This document shows positions 16,051 through 25,004 of a stretch of DNA of 64,000 nt, one piece after another. Numbering within the stretch: position 1 is the first letter of the stretch; every line of letters begins with the position of its first letter. The notes below the pieces were generated by a model. It searched no databases, was not told where the DNA came from, and saw nothing but the letters and a program-made list of their open reading frames with translations. The DNA is from Ramlibacter ginsenosidimutans (GTDB taxonomy: Bacteria > Pseudomonadota > Gammaproteobacteria > Burkholderiales > Burkholderiaceae_C), in NCBI RefSeq assembly GCF_042678185.1, contig NZ_JBHUDQ010000029.1; one strand, written 5' to 3'. Made by a program: the position numbers and the translations under genes.

Positions 16051-16935
16051 ATGGTCACCAACCTCGAAGCCGAAATCCGGGCGGAAAGCGACGACCGCCC
16101 GTACGCGCCGCCCCGGCGCTCCGGCCGCCTGATCGGCCTGGCAGCGCTCGTCGTGGCTGCCGCCATCGCGGCGTGGCTGATGCGTGGGCCGCCGCAAGCG
16201 CCGGTCGCGCCCGGCGCCGCACCCGCTCCAGTCGCGGCGCAAGCGCCCGCTGCGCCAGCGCCGACGCCTGCGATCCAGTATCCAGTCCCCGCGCCCGAGG
16301 CGGCCCTGCGCGCAGACGATATCCCGCAGGCGCTCACGCAGCTGCTGGGCGCGGCTGCGGTCCGGACCTTCCTGCAGACCGTCGACTTTCCGCGCCGCGT
16401 GGCGGCGACCATCGACAGCCTCGGGCGCGAGCATGCGCCTGTCGCGGCCTGGCCGGTGCAGCCGATCCCCGGCGCCTTCAGCGTCGAGGAACGTCCCGAT
16501 GGTCCGGTGATCGCGCCCGGCAATGCAGCAAGGTACACGCCCTTCGTGCAGTTCGTGGCGAGCATCGACGCGGACCGGGCGGTGGCGCTCTACCGCCGCA
16601 TGTACCCGCTGCTGCAGGGCGCCTATCGCGAACTGGGCTTCGGCGACCGCTACCTGAACGACCGCGTCATGACGGTCATCGACCTCATGCTCGCCGCGCC
16701 CGAGCCCGCCGAGCCGCCGCAGCTGCAGCTCACGGAAGTGAAGGGGCCCGTGCCATCGACGCACCCGTGGGTGCGCTACCAGTACGCCGACCCGCAACTG
16801 GAAAGCCTCGCCGCCGGCCAGAAGATCCTCGTGCGGGTCGGGCTTGCGAACGAGCGCACGCTCAAGGCCAAGCTGCGCCAGGTGCGCAAGCTGCTGGTGT
16901 CCGGAGCCGCAGCTGCCCCGCCGGCGACCCGATAA
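16051..16935 (+). CDS. DUF3014 family membrane-anchored protein
   Basis: A 294-residue protein with a cytoplasmic start, one transmembrane helix (about 27-45: LIGLAALVVAAAIAAWLM), a Pro/Ala linker to about 75, and a periplasmic DUF3014 domain (LTQLLGAAAVRTFLQ, FPRRVAATIDSL, YTPFVQFVASIDADRAVALYRRMYPLLQGAYRELGF in the order typical of the family). Function is unknown. It is followed nine bases later by marR, suggesting one transcript. Confidence 0.8.
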   Translation: MVTNLEAEIRAESDDRPYAPPRRSGRLIGLAALVVAAAIAAWLMRGPPQAPVAPGAAPAPVAAQAPAAPAPTPAIQYPVPAPEAALRADDIPQALTQLLGAAAVRTFLQTVDFPRRVAATIDSLGREHAPVAAWPVQPIPGAFSVEERPDGPVIAPGNAARYTPFVQFVASIDADRAVALYRRMYPLLQGAYRELGFGDRYLNDRVMTVIDLMLAAPEPAEPPQLQLTEVKGPVPSTHPWVRYQYADPQLESLAAGQKILVRVGLANERTLKAKLRQVRKLLVSGAAAAPPATR

Positions 16936-16944
16936 ACCGGGCAT

Positions 16945-17505
16945 ATGGGTACGCAGGCCAGGACCGCCCCTGCGCAGGCACGCGCTACCAGGCGGGCACG
17001 CGCGGCGCACCCGGCACCCGACAGCAAGTCAATGCAGCCCGCCCCCGTCGCCGAGCCTGCGCACAAGGTGCTGCGCCGCTTCCGTGTGGTGTTCAATTCG
17101 GTCAAGGCGCATTTGCGGGCGGTGGAGTCCGAAGCCGGCGTCTCGGGCGCGCAGCTGTGGGCACTGAGCGTCATCCGGCAGCAACCCGGGCTGGGCGTCA
17201 GCGATCTCGCCCACGCGATGCACGTGCACCAGTCCACCGCCAGCAACCTGCTGCGCTCGCTGGTGCAGTCGGACCTCGTGCACTCCCTGCGCGAGGAGGA
17301 GGACCGCCGCTCCGTGCAGCTGTACCTCACGCCGCGCGGACAGAAGGTGCTGGCGAAAGCGCCGGGCCCGTTCGAGGGCATCCTGCCGGACGCCCTGCGC
17401 AAGCTCGATCCCAAGGCCCTGGCGCGCCTGGACCGTGACCTGGCCAAGCTGATCGAGCTGCTGGGCCCGGAGGCGCAGGACAAGAACTTGCCTCTCGGTC
17501 ACTAG
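16945..17505 (+). CDS. MarR family transcriptional regulator
   Basis: A 186-residue protein with a basic, disordered 40-residue start followed by a winged-helix domain: SGAQLWALSVIRQQPGLGVSDLAHAMHVHQSTASNLLRSLVQSDLV, wing LREEEDRRSVQLYLTPRG, and a C-terminal dimerisation helix. It is clearly paralogous to the MarR protein at 52065-52676. MarR dimers bind palindromes and release them on ligand or oxidant binding; no cysteine lies in the core here. Nearby redox operons are its likely targets. Confidence 0.88.
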   Translation: MGTQARTAPAQARATRRARAAHPAPDSKSMQPAPVAEPAHKVLRRFRVVFNSVKAHLRAVESEAGVSGAQLWALSVIRQQPGLGVSDLAHAMHVHQSTASNLLRSLVQSDLVHSLREEEDRRSVQLYLTPRGQKVLAKAPGPFEGILPDALRKLDPKALARLDRDLAKLIELLGPEAQDKNLPLGH

Positions 17506-17673
17506 TGCATCCTGGGTGCGTGCGCGACGCTGTCGTTGCTCTCGCGCCCCGGCACGGCCATCGCCCCACGAGGGTGGCGCGGGGAAATGCATTGCGGCAC
17601 ATGTGTTCGAACAACGGGTGGCCTGGCGCCTCCTTCTACCGCGCAGCCAGGACCGCCCGCGTCCTCGTTCTTT

Positions 17674-18024
17674 TCACGACGCGCTCAGGTCCGTGCCGTC
17701 CATGCCGGACAGCACGTCGCGCGCGATCCGTTCCTGCCCTTCGTCGAGGCCCGCCGCCAGCAGCAGGACGGTGCCGCGCGCAACGGGCCGGTCGAAGTTG
17801 CCCTGGTAGGTCGTGCCATAGCCCGGACGCGCAGGATCGTTGAAGCCCGAATCGGTCGTCGCGCCGTTGCCGACGGCGAAGTTGCCGCTCACAGGGCCGG
17901 CCTCGTCCTCGCGCGCCCAGATGCGCAGCGCGTCCTTGGCGATGCCGGCTTCGGTGAGTGCCTGCACGGCGGTGTTGGCCTGCTCGAGGGTTGCGAACGA
18001 TTGCTTGATGGTTGCGCTGCCCAT
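17674..18024 (-). CDS. Small YflT-like stress protein
   Basis: A 116-residue soluble protein. The start, IKQSFATLEQANTAVQALTEAGIAKDALRIWARED, resembles the N-terminal domain of YflT/general stress 17M-type proteins, in which a short beta-alpha-beta unit introduces a variable region. The rest is Gly-rich (GNFAVGNGATTDSGFNDPARPGYG) and ends with VARGTVLLLAAGLDEGQERIARDVL, again typical. GGGAGA precedes the ATG. It is divergent from cyoA, with 126 bases between. The family call is tentative. Confidence 0.65.
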   Translation of the reverse strand: MGSATIKQSFATLEQANTAVQALTEAGIAKDALRIWAREDEAGPVSGNFAVGNGATTDSGFNDPARPGYGTTYQGNFDRPVARGTVLLLAAGLDEGQERIARDVLSGMDGTDLSAS

Positions 18025-18070
18025 GCGATCTCTCCCGGATGTGGCGTCCCGTTGCGGAACGGCTGGAAAC

Positions 18071-18082
18071 ATTCTTACAAAT
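18071..18082. promoter_or_regulatory. Weak CAAAT-type site upstream of cyoA
   Basis: ATTCTTACAAAT lies 69 bases before the cyoA start codon, between the divergent stress gene and cyoABCD. It is the least symmetrical member of the group. Confidence 0.25.
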
Positions 18083-18150
18083 TCATCGCGCCTCCGGGCG
18101 CACGGCGCGAAGCCGCAGCGACAGAATTCATTTCGACACAAAGACCCTGC

Positions 18151-19089
18151 ATGAACGACCTCGACTGCGCATGCGCGAGGCTGCCCCGCCGGCCGGCGCG
18201 GTCCACGGCAGGCACGCGTCGCATCCCGTTCCTGCTGGCCCTGCTGCTCTCCGGCTGCGCCGGGGGCGTGCTGGACCCGCACGGCGTGGTGGGCGCTGCC
18301 GAGCGGGAGGTCACGCTGAATGCACTGGCGGTGATGCTGGTCATCGTGGTCCCCACCATTCTGGTCGCAGTGGCCTTCGCGTGGTGGTTCCGCGCCTCGA
18401 ATCCGCGCGCACACCGGCGGCCGCAGTTCGCCTACTCGGGCCGCGTCGAGCTGATCGTCTGGTCCATTCCGCTGCTGGCCATCGTCTTCATCGGCGGGCT
18501 GATCTGGAGCGGCTCCCACCGGCTCGACCCGTTCGCGCCACTGCCGGGGCCGGCGCGGCCGCTGGAGGTGCAGGTGGTGTCGCTCGACTGGAAGTGGCTC
18601 TTCATCTATCCGGAGCAGGGCGTGGCGACCGTGAACCAGCTGGTCGTGCCCACGGGTGTGCCTGTCCATTTCTCGCTCACCTCCGGCAGCGTGATGAACT
18701 CGTTCTGGGTTCCGCAGCTCGGGGGCATGGTCGCCACCATGAACCGCATGGCGACTCAGCTCTCGCTGCAGGCGGACGATGCCGGCGATTACTACGGCCA
18801 GTCCGCGCAGTTCAGCGGCGACGGTTTTTCCGGGATGCATTTCCTCGTGCATGCCGTTGCCGCCGACAACTTCGCCCGCTGGCTGAACGCGACGCGGCAG
18901 GCGGGGGGCGCGCTGGATGCCGCGAGCTATGCCGAGCTCGCGCGCCAGAGCCGCGACGTCCAGCCCTTCACCTACCGGTCCGTGCAGGCCGGACTGTTCG
19001 ACGCGGTCGTGCAGCAGCAGATCCCGCCCGCCGGCGGCCCCGAGGTGGGCCACGGGGGCGCGGCCGCCAATCCCCGCACCGGAAGCTGA
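18151..19089 (+). CDS. cyoA: Cytochrome bo3 ubiquinol oxidase subunit II
   Basis: A 312-residue lipoprotein (LLALLLSGC lipobox) with two membrane helices and a periplasmic cupredoxin domain. SVMNSFWVPQLGGM is conserved, but the CuA ligands are absent (DYYGQSAQFSGDGFSGMHF, no cysteines), as in quinol oxidases. The C-terminal COX-aromatic-rich part (FARWLNATRQ, PFTYRSVQAGLFDAVV) matches CyoA. The cytoplasmic start is unusually long and basic, with a weak ribosome site, so a later start is possible. First gene of cyoABCD. Confidence 0.92.
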   Translation: MNDLDCACARLPRRPARSTAGTRRIPFLLALLLSGCAGGVLDPHGVVGAAEREVTLNALAVMLVIVVPTILVAVAFAWWFRASNPRAHRRPQFAYSGRVELIVWSIPLLAIVFIGGLIWSGSHRLDPFAPLPGPARPLEVQVVSLDWKWLFIYPEQGVATVNQLVVPTGVPVHFSLTSGSVMNSFWVPQLGGMVATMNRMATQLSLQADDAGDYYGQSAQFSGDGFSGMHFLVHAVAADNFARWLNATRQAGGALDAASYAELARQSRDVQPFTYRSVQAGLFDAVVQQQIPPAGGPEVGHGGAAANPRTGS

Positions 19090-19090
19090 G

Positions 19091-21100
19091 ATGTTCGGAA
19101 AACTGACCTGGAACGCCATCCCCTGGGACCAGCCCATCCCGCTCGCCGCGGGCGCGACCGTGCTGGTCATCCTGATCGCCGTCATTGCGTGGGTGGTCAT
19201 CAAGGGCCACCTTCCCTACCTCTGGCGCGAGTGGATCACCAGCGTCGACCACAAGCGCATCGGCGTGATGTACACGCTGCTGGGCATCCTCATGCTGCTG
19301 CGCGGCTTCGTCGACGCCGTGATGATGCGCTCGCAGCAGGCCCTGGCCTTCCGTGCGCCCGGCTTCCTGCCGCCCGAGCACTACAACCAGGTCTTCACCG
19401 CGCACGGAACCATCATGATCTTCTTCGCGGCCATGCCGCTCATGATCGGCCTGATGAACTTCGTCGTGCCGCTGCAGCTGGGCGTGCGCGACGTCGCCTT
19501 CCCCACGCTCAACTCCACCGGCTTCTGGCTCACCGCCACGGGCGCGCTGCTGATCAACGTGTCGCTGGTCGTGGGCGAGTTCGCGCGCACCGGCTGGGTC
19601 GCCTACCCGCCGCTGTCCGAGCTGCCGTATTCGCCCGGTGTCGGCGTCGACTACTACCTGTGGTCGTTGCTGATCTCGGGCGTGGGCACGCTGATCAACG
19701 GCATCAACCTGGTCACCACCATCCTCAAGACCCGCGCGCCGGGCATGCGCTACACGCGCATGCCCATGTTCACCTGGACCGCGCTCGCCGCCAACCTGCT
19801 CATCGTCGCCGCCTTCCCCGTGCTCACCGCCACGCTCGCGATGCTGGCGCTGGACCGCTACCTCGGCTTCCATTTCTTCACCAACACGGCCGGCGGCAAC
19901 ATGATGATGTTCATCAACCTGATCTGGGCCTGGGGCCATCCGGAGGTGTACATCCTGGCGCTGCCGGCCTTCGGCATCTTCTCCGAGATCTTCTCGACCT
20001 TCTCCCGCAAGCCGCTGTTCGGCTACCGCTCCATGGTGATCGCGACGATGGCGATCTGCCTGATCTCCTTCACCGTCTGGCTGCACCACTTCTTCACCAT
20101 GGGCGCAGGCGCCGACGTCAACGCCATCTTCGGCATCGCGACCAGCCTGATCGCCGTGGCCACCGGCGTGAAGGTCTACAACTGGATCTTCACCATGTAC
20201 GGCGGCAGCATCCGCTTCGACACGCCGATGCTGTGGGCGCTCGGCTTCATCGTCACCTTCGTCATCGGCGGCATGACGGGCGTGCTGCTGGCCGTCCCGC
20301 CCGCCGACTTCCAGCTGCACGACAGCCTGTTCCTGGTGGCGCACTTCCACAACGTGATCGTGGGTGGCGTGCTGTTCGCCGCCTTCGCGGGCATCACGTT
20401 CTGGTTCCCCAAGGCGTTCGGCTTTCGCCTGCACGAAGGCTGGGGCAAGGCCGCGTTCTGGCTGGGCCTCGCCGGCTTCTACATCGTCTTCATGCCGCTC
20501 TACGTGGTGGGCCTGCTGGGCATGACGCGGCGGCTGCAGCACTACGACGTCGCCGCATGGCGGCCGTGGGTGCTCATCGCCGGTGCCGGCATCATCGTCA
20601 TGGCCGCGGGCGCGGCCTGCCAGGTGTTCCAGCTCGCCTACAGCATCCGGCATCGCGACTCGCTGCGCGACCTCACCGGCGACCCCTGGCATGGCCGCTC
20701 GCTCGAATGGGCGACGTCTTCGCCGCCGCCGTCCTTCAATTTCGCCGTGCTGCCGCGCGTGCATGGCACCGAGCCCTACTGGGAGATCAAGCGCCGCGCC
20801 ATCGAGACGCAGCAGTTGCCCAAGGAGCCCGACTACGCACCGATCGAGCTGCCCCGCAACAGCCCCACCGGCTTCATCTGCGCGTTCTTCGCTACGCTCA
20901 CCGGCTTCGCGCTGATCTGGCACATCTGGTGGCTGGTGATCGTCGGGCTGGTGGCCGCCTATGCCGTGTTCGTCTGGTTCGCGTGGCGCGACGTGTCCGA
21001 GAAGATCGTGCCGGCCACGGTGGTCGCGCGGATCGACCGCGAGCGGCGCCGCGCCCGCGCGGACTGGCTGGCCCGCAACGCGGGCGGGGAGCCGGCATGA
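19091..21100 (+). CDS. cyoB: Cytochrome bo3 ubiquinol oxidase subunit I
   Basis: A 669-residue heme-copper quinol oxidase core. All canonical residues are present: H105 and the paired HFH histidines for heme, H283, H332 and H333 for CuB, the HPEVY motif with E285 and Y287, D134 of the D-channel and K361 of the K-channel (ATGVK). It reduces oxygen to water with electrons from ubiquinol and pumps protons. It starts one base after the cyoA stop and overlaps cyoC by four bases. It contrasts with the altered subunit I at 4532-6496. Confidence 0.96.
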   Translation: MFGKLTWNAIPWDQPIPLAAGATVLVILIAVIAWVVIKGHLPYLWREWITSVDHKRIGVMYTLLGILMLLRGFVDAVMMRSQQALAFRAPGFLPPEHYNQVFTAHGTIMIFFAAMPLMIGLMNFVVPLQLGVRDVAFPTLNSTGFWLTATGALLINVSLVVGEFARTGWVAYPPLSELPYSPGVGVDYYLWSLLISGVGTLINGINLVTTILKTRAPGMRYTRMPMFTWTALAANLLIVAAFPVLTATLAMLALDRYLGFHFFTNTAGGNMMMFINLIWAWGHPEVYILALPAFGIFSEIFSTFSRKPLFGYRSMVIATMAICLISFTVWLHHFFTMGAGADVNAIFGIATSLIAVATGVKVYNWIFTMYGGSIRFDTPMLWALGFIVTFVIGGMTGVLLAVPPADFQLHDSLFLVAHFHNVIVGGVLFAAFAGITFWFPKAFGFRLHEGWGKAAFWLGLAGFYIVFMPLYVVGLLGMTRRLQHYDVAAWRPWVLIAGAGIIVMAAGAACQVFQLAYSIRHRDSLRDLTGDPWHGRSLEWATSSPPPSFNFAVLPRVHGTEPYWEIKRRAIETQQLPKEPDYAPIELPRNSPTGFICAFFATLTGFALIWHIWWLVIVGLVAAYAVFVWFAWRDVSEKIVPATVVARIDRERRRARADWLARNAGGEPA

Positions 21101-21771
21101 GCGCGACCGCTCCATTCGCCGAAGGTGGCTTCGATCCGTACAGGGTTGGTCATCGCCACGGCGAGGCCGGGCACTCCGTGGCCACGGGCCGCGGCGAGGG
21201 CGGGCCGGCCTCCAAGACCGTGATCGTCGGGTACGGCTTCTGGCTGTTCCTGCTCAGCGACGTCGTCATGTTCTCGTGCTTCTTCGCCGCGCACGCGGTG
21301 CTCCAGACCGAGACCGCGGGCGGACCCTCGGGCCGCGAGCTGTTCGACCCCAGCCGGGTCGCCATCGAGACCGCCTGCCTGCTGCTCTCCAGCTTCACCT
21401 GCGGGCTGGCCGGCGTGTCGGCGCAGATGGGAAGGCAGCTCTGGACGCAGCTGGCGCTGCTGGTCACCGGCCTGCTCGGCGTCGCCTTCCTCGGCCTGGA
21501 AGCGTCCGAGTTCGCCGGGATGATCGCCAGCGGCGCGGGTCCGCAGCGCAGTGCCTTCCTCTCCTCGTTCTTCGCGCTGGTGGGCTGCCACGGCCTGCAT
21601 GTGCTCGCCGGCCTGCTGTGGCTCGGGACCATGATGGCCCAGTTCCTCGCGAAGGGCTTCCGCGCCGACATCATGCGTCGCATGCTGTGCTTCAACCTGT
21701 TCTGGCACACGCTCGACATCATCTGGGTCGCGCTGTTCACGATGGTGTACCTGATCGGAGAAGGACGATGA
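21097..21771 (+). CDS. cyoC: Cytochrome bo3 ubiquinol oxidase subunit III
   Basis: A 224-residue five-helix membrane protein of the CyoC family: GFWLFLLSDVVMFSCFFAAHAVL, CLLLSSFTCGLAG, FLGLEASEFAGMI, FFALVGCHGLHVLAGLLWLG and FWHTLDIIWVALFTMVYL. The Glu in GLEASEF and His in CHGLHV are the conserved lipid or proton-associated residues. A Gly/His-rich start of about 35 residues precedes the first helix. Its ATG overlaps the cyoB stop. Confidence 0.95.
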   Translation: MSATAPFAEGGFDPYRVGHRHGEAGHSVATGRGEGGPASKTVIVGYGFWLFLLSDVVMFSCFFAAHAVLQTETAGGPSGRELFDPSRVAIETACLLLSSFTCGLAGVSAQMGRQLWTQLALLVTGLLGVAFLGLEASEFAGMIASGAGPQRSAFLSSFFALVGCHGLHVLAGLLWLGTMMAQFLAKGFRADIMRRMLCFNLFWHTLDIIWVALFTMVYLIGEGR

Positions 21772-22172
21772 GCGAGCACGACCACCTCGCGGCGCCGGCG
21801 CACGACGAGGACGACATCGGCCCGGGACTCGCGACCCCCGGGGTGAATCCGAAGGCGGCGATCGGCAGCTATGCGCTGGGGCTGGTGCTGTCCGCGCTGC
21901 TCACGGCGGCATCCTTCTACGCGGTGCGCACACACCTGATCTGGGGCCCGGCCATCCCGGCGGCCCTGATCGTGCTGGCCATCGCGCAGATCGGCATCCA
22001 CCTGGTGTTCTTCCTGCACATGACCACCGCGCCGGACAACACCAACAACGTGCTGGCGCTCGCCTTCGGCATCCTCATCGTCGCCTTGATCGTGGGCGGC
22101 TCGCTGTGGATCATGGCGCACCTCGATCACAACATGCTGCCCATGAGCGAGGTCCTCAAGCGGCAGCGCTGA
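21768..22172 (+). CDS. cyoD: Cytochrome bo3 ubiquinol oxidase subunit IV
   Basis: A 134-residue small subunit with three helices. AAIGSYALGLVLSALLTAASFYAV, ALIVLAIAQIGIHLVFFLHMT and VLALAFGILIVALIVGGSLWIMAHLDHNMLP match CyoD. It ends the cyo operon; a copy of the dispersed palindromic repeat begins 70 bases after its stop and may act on transcript stability or termination. No heme-O synthase (cyoE) follows. Confidence 0.94.
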   Translation: MSEHDHLAAPAHDEDDIGPGLATPGVNPKAAIGSYALGLVLSALLTAASFYAVRTHLIWGPAIPAALIVLAIAQIGIHLVFFLHMTTAPDNTNNVLALAFGILIVALIVGGSLWIMAHLDHNMLPMSEVLKRQR

Positions 22173-22241
22173 GGCAGCGCGCAGCGCGCGGGTCGCAGCC
22201 TGGGGCCTTCGCGCAGGTTGGCAGTGAGTCTTCGTAGTCTT

Positions 22242-22326
22242 CGTAGGCTGGGGTGAGCCACGCGAACCCCAGCATTCCAGTTCTGCCGCAAGCTGGGGTT
22301 CGCCTGCGGCTCACCGCCAGCCTACG
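22242..22326 (+). repeat. Dispersed palindromic repeat, copy 2
   Basis: Same element and orientation as copy 1, with one arm slightly degenerate (GGCTGGGGTGAGC) and a different loop. It lies between the cyoD stop and the convergent small gene ending at 22355, so it separates two 3' ends. Confidence 0.85.
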
Positions 22327-22354
22327 ATTTGCGCTTCGCCTTCCGCCCGGCTTG

Positions 22355-22606
22355 TCAGCGCAGCACGGCCCTGGAGAGATCGAGCACGCGAGCGCGGGCT
22401 GCGTGGGCGACCTCGCGCAGGCGCAGCGTCTCGGCGCCGAGCGGGCAGGGCGCTTCGCCTCCGGGCGCGCGCAGCGCCTCGGTCCACAGTCGCACTTCGC
22501 AGTCCGCGAGTTCGGCTTCGGCATGGCGCCATTGCTCGTACAACGCTTCGTACTCCTGAAGCGCCATGCGATCGCCAGGGGTCACTGAATACGTCATCGA
22601 GGCCAT
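22355..22606 (-). CDS. Small hypothetical helical protein
   Basis: An 83-residue protein that I do not recognise. QEYEALYEQWRHAEAELADCEVRLWTEAL and RLREVAHAARARVLDLSRAV suggest two amphipathic helices forming a coiled-coil hairpin around a Gly/Pro turn containing a cysteine. No export signal. The start is uncertain: ATG 22606 gives the compact form and an upstream ATG at 22648 would add 14 residues. Codon use is in line with its neighbours. Confidence 0.55.
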   Translation of the reverse strand: MASMTYSVTPGDRMALQEYEALYEQWRHAEAELADCEVRLWTEALRAPGGEAPCPLGAETLRLREVAHAARARVLDLSRAVLR

Positions 22607-22719
22607 GCGCGTATTCCAGCGCAAGCCGCCCCGCACGATTTGCCTCACGTCAAGGAAGTGACGGGCGCCGCATGCGCCGCGTCAAGCAGGCAGGGGGCGG
22701 CCGTGCCTTCGCTCGCGGC

Positions 22720-23166
22720 TTACCGCGTCGTGACCTGCGAGCGGATCTCGCCGCCCGGATGCGCGCGCGTGTGCACGTTGACGTACCAGCGGCCCGCCAG
22801 CAGGTCGGCGGCCTGCGCATCGGTCAGCGTCGCCTCGCCCTTGATGGGGCTCGCCGCATTGGCGAACGGGACGATGACGCCGGCGTTCGTCCCGGGCGCG
22901 GCCGGCCCGTGGAAGTGCGCCGCCGTCGCCGGCCCGCTCAGGCCCGAGTAGGTCACGGTGTACTCCAGCTTGTGCGACGTCTTGTCGTAGCTGGCGTCGA
23001 GCGTGCCCGTGCCGGCCGAGGTCACCGGCGGCACCTCCTGGGCGCCGGTCAGCGTGCCACCGAGGTGCGTGGCACCGTTGTGCGTGGAGCTCCAGGGCAT
23101 CTCGGCACAGGCGGCGAGCGTGAGCGCCGCAACGGCGGCAAGGACCAGTTTCGGGGCAGGGCGCAT
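22720..23166 (-). CDS. CHRD domain lipoprotein
   Basis: A 148-residue lipoprotein (ALTLAAC lipobox at about 15-20) with one CHRD domain covering most of the mature protein: LTGAQEVPPVTSAGTGTLDASYD, YTVTYSGLSGPATAAHFHGPA, ADLLAGRWYVNVHTRAHPGGEIRSQV. CHRD domains, named for chordin, occur in many bacterial surface proteins of unknown role. The histidines in AHFHG are conserved and could bind metal. It stands alone between a small hypothetical gene and an L,D-transpeptidase-like gene. Confidence 0.88.
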   Translation of the reverse strand: MRPAPKLVLAAVAALTLAACAEMPWSSTHNGATHLGGTLTGAQEVPPVTSAGTGTLDASYDKTSHKLEYTVTYSGLSGPATAAHFHGPAAPGTNAGVIVPFANAASPIKGEATLTDAQAADLLAGRWYVNVHTRAHPGGEIRSQVTTR

Positions 23167-23251
23167 GGGGCATCCTCGGTTCGCATCGGCAACAGTGCCG
23201 GCCCGCAGATTGCCACGCGCGACGGCCGCCGGGGTACAGGGATTCCCGTAC

Positions 23252-24025
23252 TCAGGCAGGCGGATGGGCGGCGGGATCGGTGACGTCCCAGGAGTGGAAG
23301 ACCTCGCGCGGGCTGCGCGTCTCGGGGAGCACATACACGATCGCGCCGGACTGGCGCACGGTCGGGCTCAGCACCTGTTCGTAGAACGGGATGGGGAGGT
23401 TGATGCACCCGAAGGAGATGCGCCGGTCCGCCGCGTTGGGCGAAGCAAGCCGTTCGGGGCGCCGTTCGGCACGCACCTTGTCGATGACGCGGTGCATGGC
23501 GACCGCGCCGGCGTAGTCGATCCAGACGACGTCCACACCGGAGTCGTCCCAGCCCGGCACGGCGACGAAGCGGCCGGCGGGCGTGGTCTTCTCGTCGTCG
23601 CGCACTTCCGCAAGCGGCTTGTCCCCGACGCCGGGCGCCGTGTCGTCACCGACGGTCAGTCCCACCAGCGCCGGTGCGCTGGCCACCAGCTTGCCGCGCG
23701 CATCGAAGGCGTAGACGGTGGCGGCCTGCTTGTCCAGGATCACGACGGCGCGGCCCTGGTTGTCGCCGGTGTAGAAGGCCCAGTTCGCCACCTCGCGCAC
23801 GCCGGCGGAGACCGGCGTGCCGCCGAAGTCCGCGAGCCGCCGGGGCTGCAGCGCAGCGGACGGGCTTTTGGCCGGGAAGCGATGCGCTGCGACCGGCGTC
23901 GCCGTCGCCGTTGCGGCCGCGACGCTCTCCGCATGCACTGCAGGGCCGGCCAGCACGCCCGCTGCCAGCCATGCGGCGGCCAGGAGGTGCTGGACGGATA
24001 GCGGGCGGCTGCAGCGGTTGCGCAT
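23252..24025 (-). CDS. L,D-transpeptidase (YkuD) family protein, atypical motif
   Basis: A 257-residue exported protein (signal peptide ends near VHA, residue 32). The catalytic region reads MHRVIDK then RISFGCINLP: the YkuD His and the catalytic Cys are present, but the usual SHGC is SFGC. WDDSGVDVVWIDYAG and TPAGRF also fit the fold. Such enzymes crosslink peptidoglycan or attach lipoproteins; loss of the motif His may change activity. The start is the ATG at 24025, which gives a normal signal peptide. Confidence 0.8.
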   Translation of the reverse strand: MRNRCSRPLSVQHLLAAAWLAAGVLAGPAVHAESVAAATATATPVAAHRFPAKSPSAALQPRRLADFGGTPVSAGVREVANWAFYTGDNQGRAVVILDKQAATVYAFDARGKLVASAPALVGLTVGDDTAPGVGDKPLAEVRDDEKTTPAGRFVAVPGWDDSGVDVVWIDYAGAVAMHRVIDKVRAERRPERLASPNAADRRISFGCINLPIPFYEQVLSPTVRQSGAIVYVLPETRSPREVFHSWDVTDPAAHPPA

Positions 24026-24180
24026 CTTCCAAGGTCGTCGGTGGCGGATGCGATCAGCATAGGCAAGCAGGGTGCGCCGCGCGTTTCGGCTGCGTTGCGC
24101 CTCGTCGTAGGAAGGCGCCGCATGCAAGTGGGGGGCCGGGTGAGATTGCTACGAAGTCGCCAAGTCCCGTCCCGGAAAGG

Positions 24181-24260
24181 CGTAGGCTGGCGGTGAGCCG
24201 CAGGCGAACCCCAGCTTACCGCGCTTCACCGAATCGCTGAGGTTCGCGCGCCTTAGCTAC
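24181..24260 (-). repeat. Dispersed palindromic repeat, copy 3
   Basis: Reverse orientation (the GCCGCAG linker lies on the left). The left arm CGTAGGCTGGCGGTGAGC is intact but the right arm has decayed (GCTGAGGTTCGCGCGCCTTAGCTACG), so the hairpin would be imperfect. Confidence 0.75.
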
Positions 24261-24376
24261 GAAACCCCGTCGCGGGTCTCGGAGCGAACAGCTCGAGCGG
24301 AGACCGGCTCTCCCCATCGCCGGCGATCTCCCGGACCGGGGATCCGCACGCGGCACGGGCGTCCGACGCGATAATG

Positions 24377-24388
24377 ATTCGTCCAAAC
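24377..24388. promoter_or_regulatory. CAAAC-type site before the response regulator
   Basis: ATTCGTCCAAAC differs at two positions from the perfect palindrome ATTTGGACAAAT (allowing the complement of the central pair). It lies 18 bases before the GTG start of the response regulator, so a bound protein would block transcription or translation initiation. Confidence 0.25.
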
Positions 24389-24405
24389 GTACCTTCCCTC
24401 CCGCC

Positions 24406-24792
24406 GTGACCCCCATCCGTGTCTTCCTCGTCGAGGATCTCGCGTCGATGCGAGACCTGCTCAACGAGCTGTTCGCATCGTCGAAGAAGTTCCGCCTCGA
24501 AGGCATTGCCACGACGGAAGCGGAAGCCAAGCTCTGGCTCGACGACAACCCGCACGGCTGGGACCTCGCGATCGTGGACCTGATCCTGGCGCAGGGCAGC
24601 GGCTTCAGCGTGATCGAGCGGGCGCGGCAAGTGGCGGCGCATGCGCCCATCGTGGTGTTCAGCGGCTATGCGAGTGCGGGCGTGGCGCAGCGCTGCAAGA
24701 GCCTCGGAGCGACGGCGGTCATCGACAAGGCCGAAGGCGACGCCTTGCTCAAGTGGCTCGACGCGTACTTGCCGGACAGTCCGGCGGCGTGA
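24406..24792 (+). CDS. Single-domain response regulator
   Basis: A 128-residue receiver domain with no output domain: acidic pair E10-D11, phosphoacceptor D58 (IVDLI), S86 (VVFSGY) and K108 (VIDKAE). It begins with GTG. It could act as a CheY- or Spo0F-like phosphorelay intermediate. It is paralogous to the single-domain regulator at 42435-42821 (GSGF, VVFS and RC.(S/A)LGA are shared). No kinase is adjacent; the only histidine kinase in the window lies beside the paralogue. Confidence 0.88.
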   Translation: MTPIRVFLVEDLASMRDLLNELFASSKKFRLEGIATTEAEAKLWLDDNPHGWDLAIVDLILAQGSGFSVIERARQVAAHAPIVVFSGYASAGVAQRCKSLGATAVIDKAEGDALLKWLDAYLPDSPAA

Positions 24793-25004
24793 GAATGGCG
24801 ACTGCGCACGGCGGCCGTTCTGCGATCCGCAATCGCCCCGAATAGCACTTCCCGGTTAAGCAAACAACGTCATCCCGGCGCAGGGACTCGGCGTTAAGCT
24901 TGAGTTGTCGCAGCAGCGACACTGGGCCACGCCAATGTCGTGGCGGGTCGGATCGGCGGCTTGGATATTGGGCGGGCCATGCACCCGCGTACCAGGAGTT
25001 GGGG

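Larger units (their letters stand above)
24026..24405. other. Divergent intergenic region with repeat copy 3
   Basis: A 380-base gap between two divergent genes. It holds the repeat at 24181-24260 and the CAAAC-type site at 24377-24388. I see no gene in the remainder. Confidence 0.6.
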
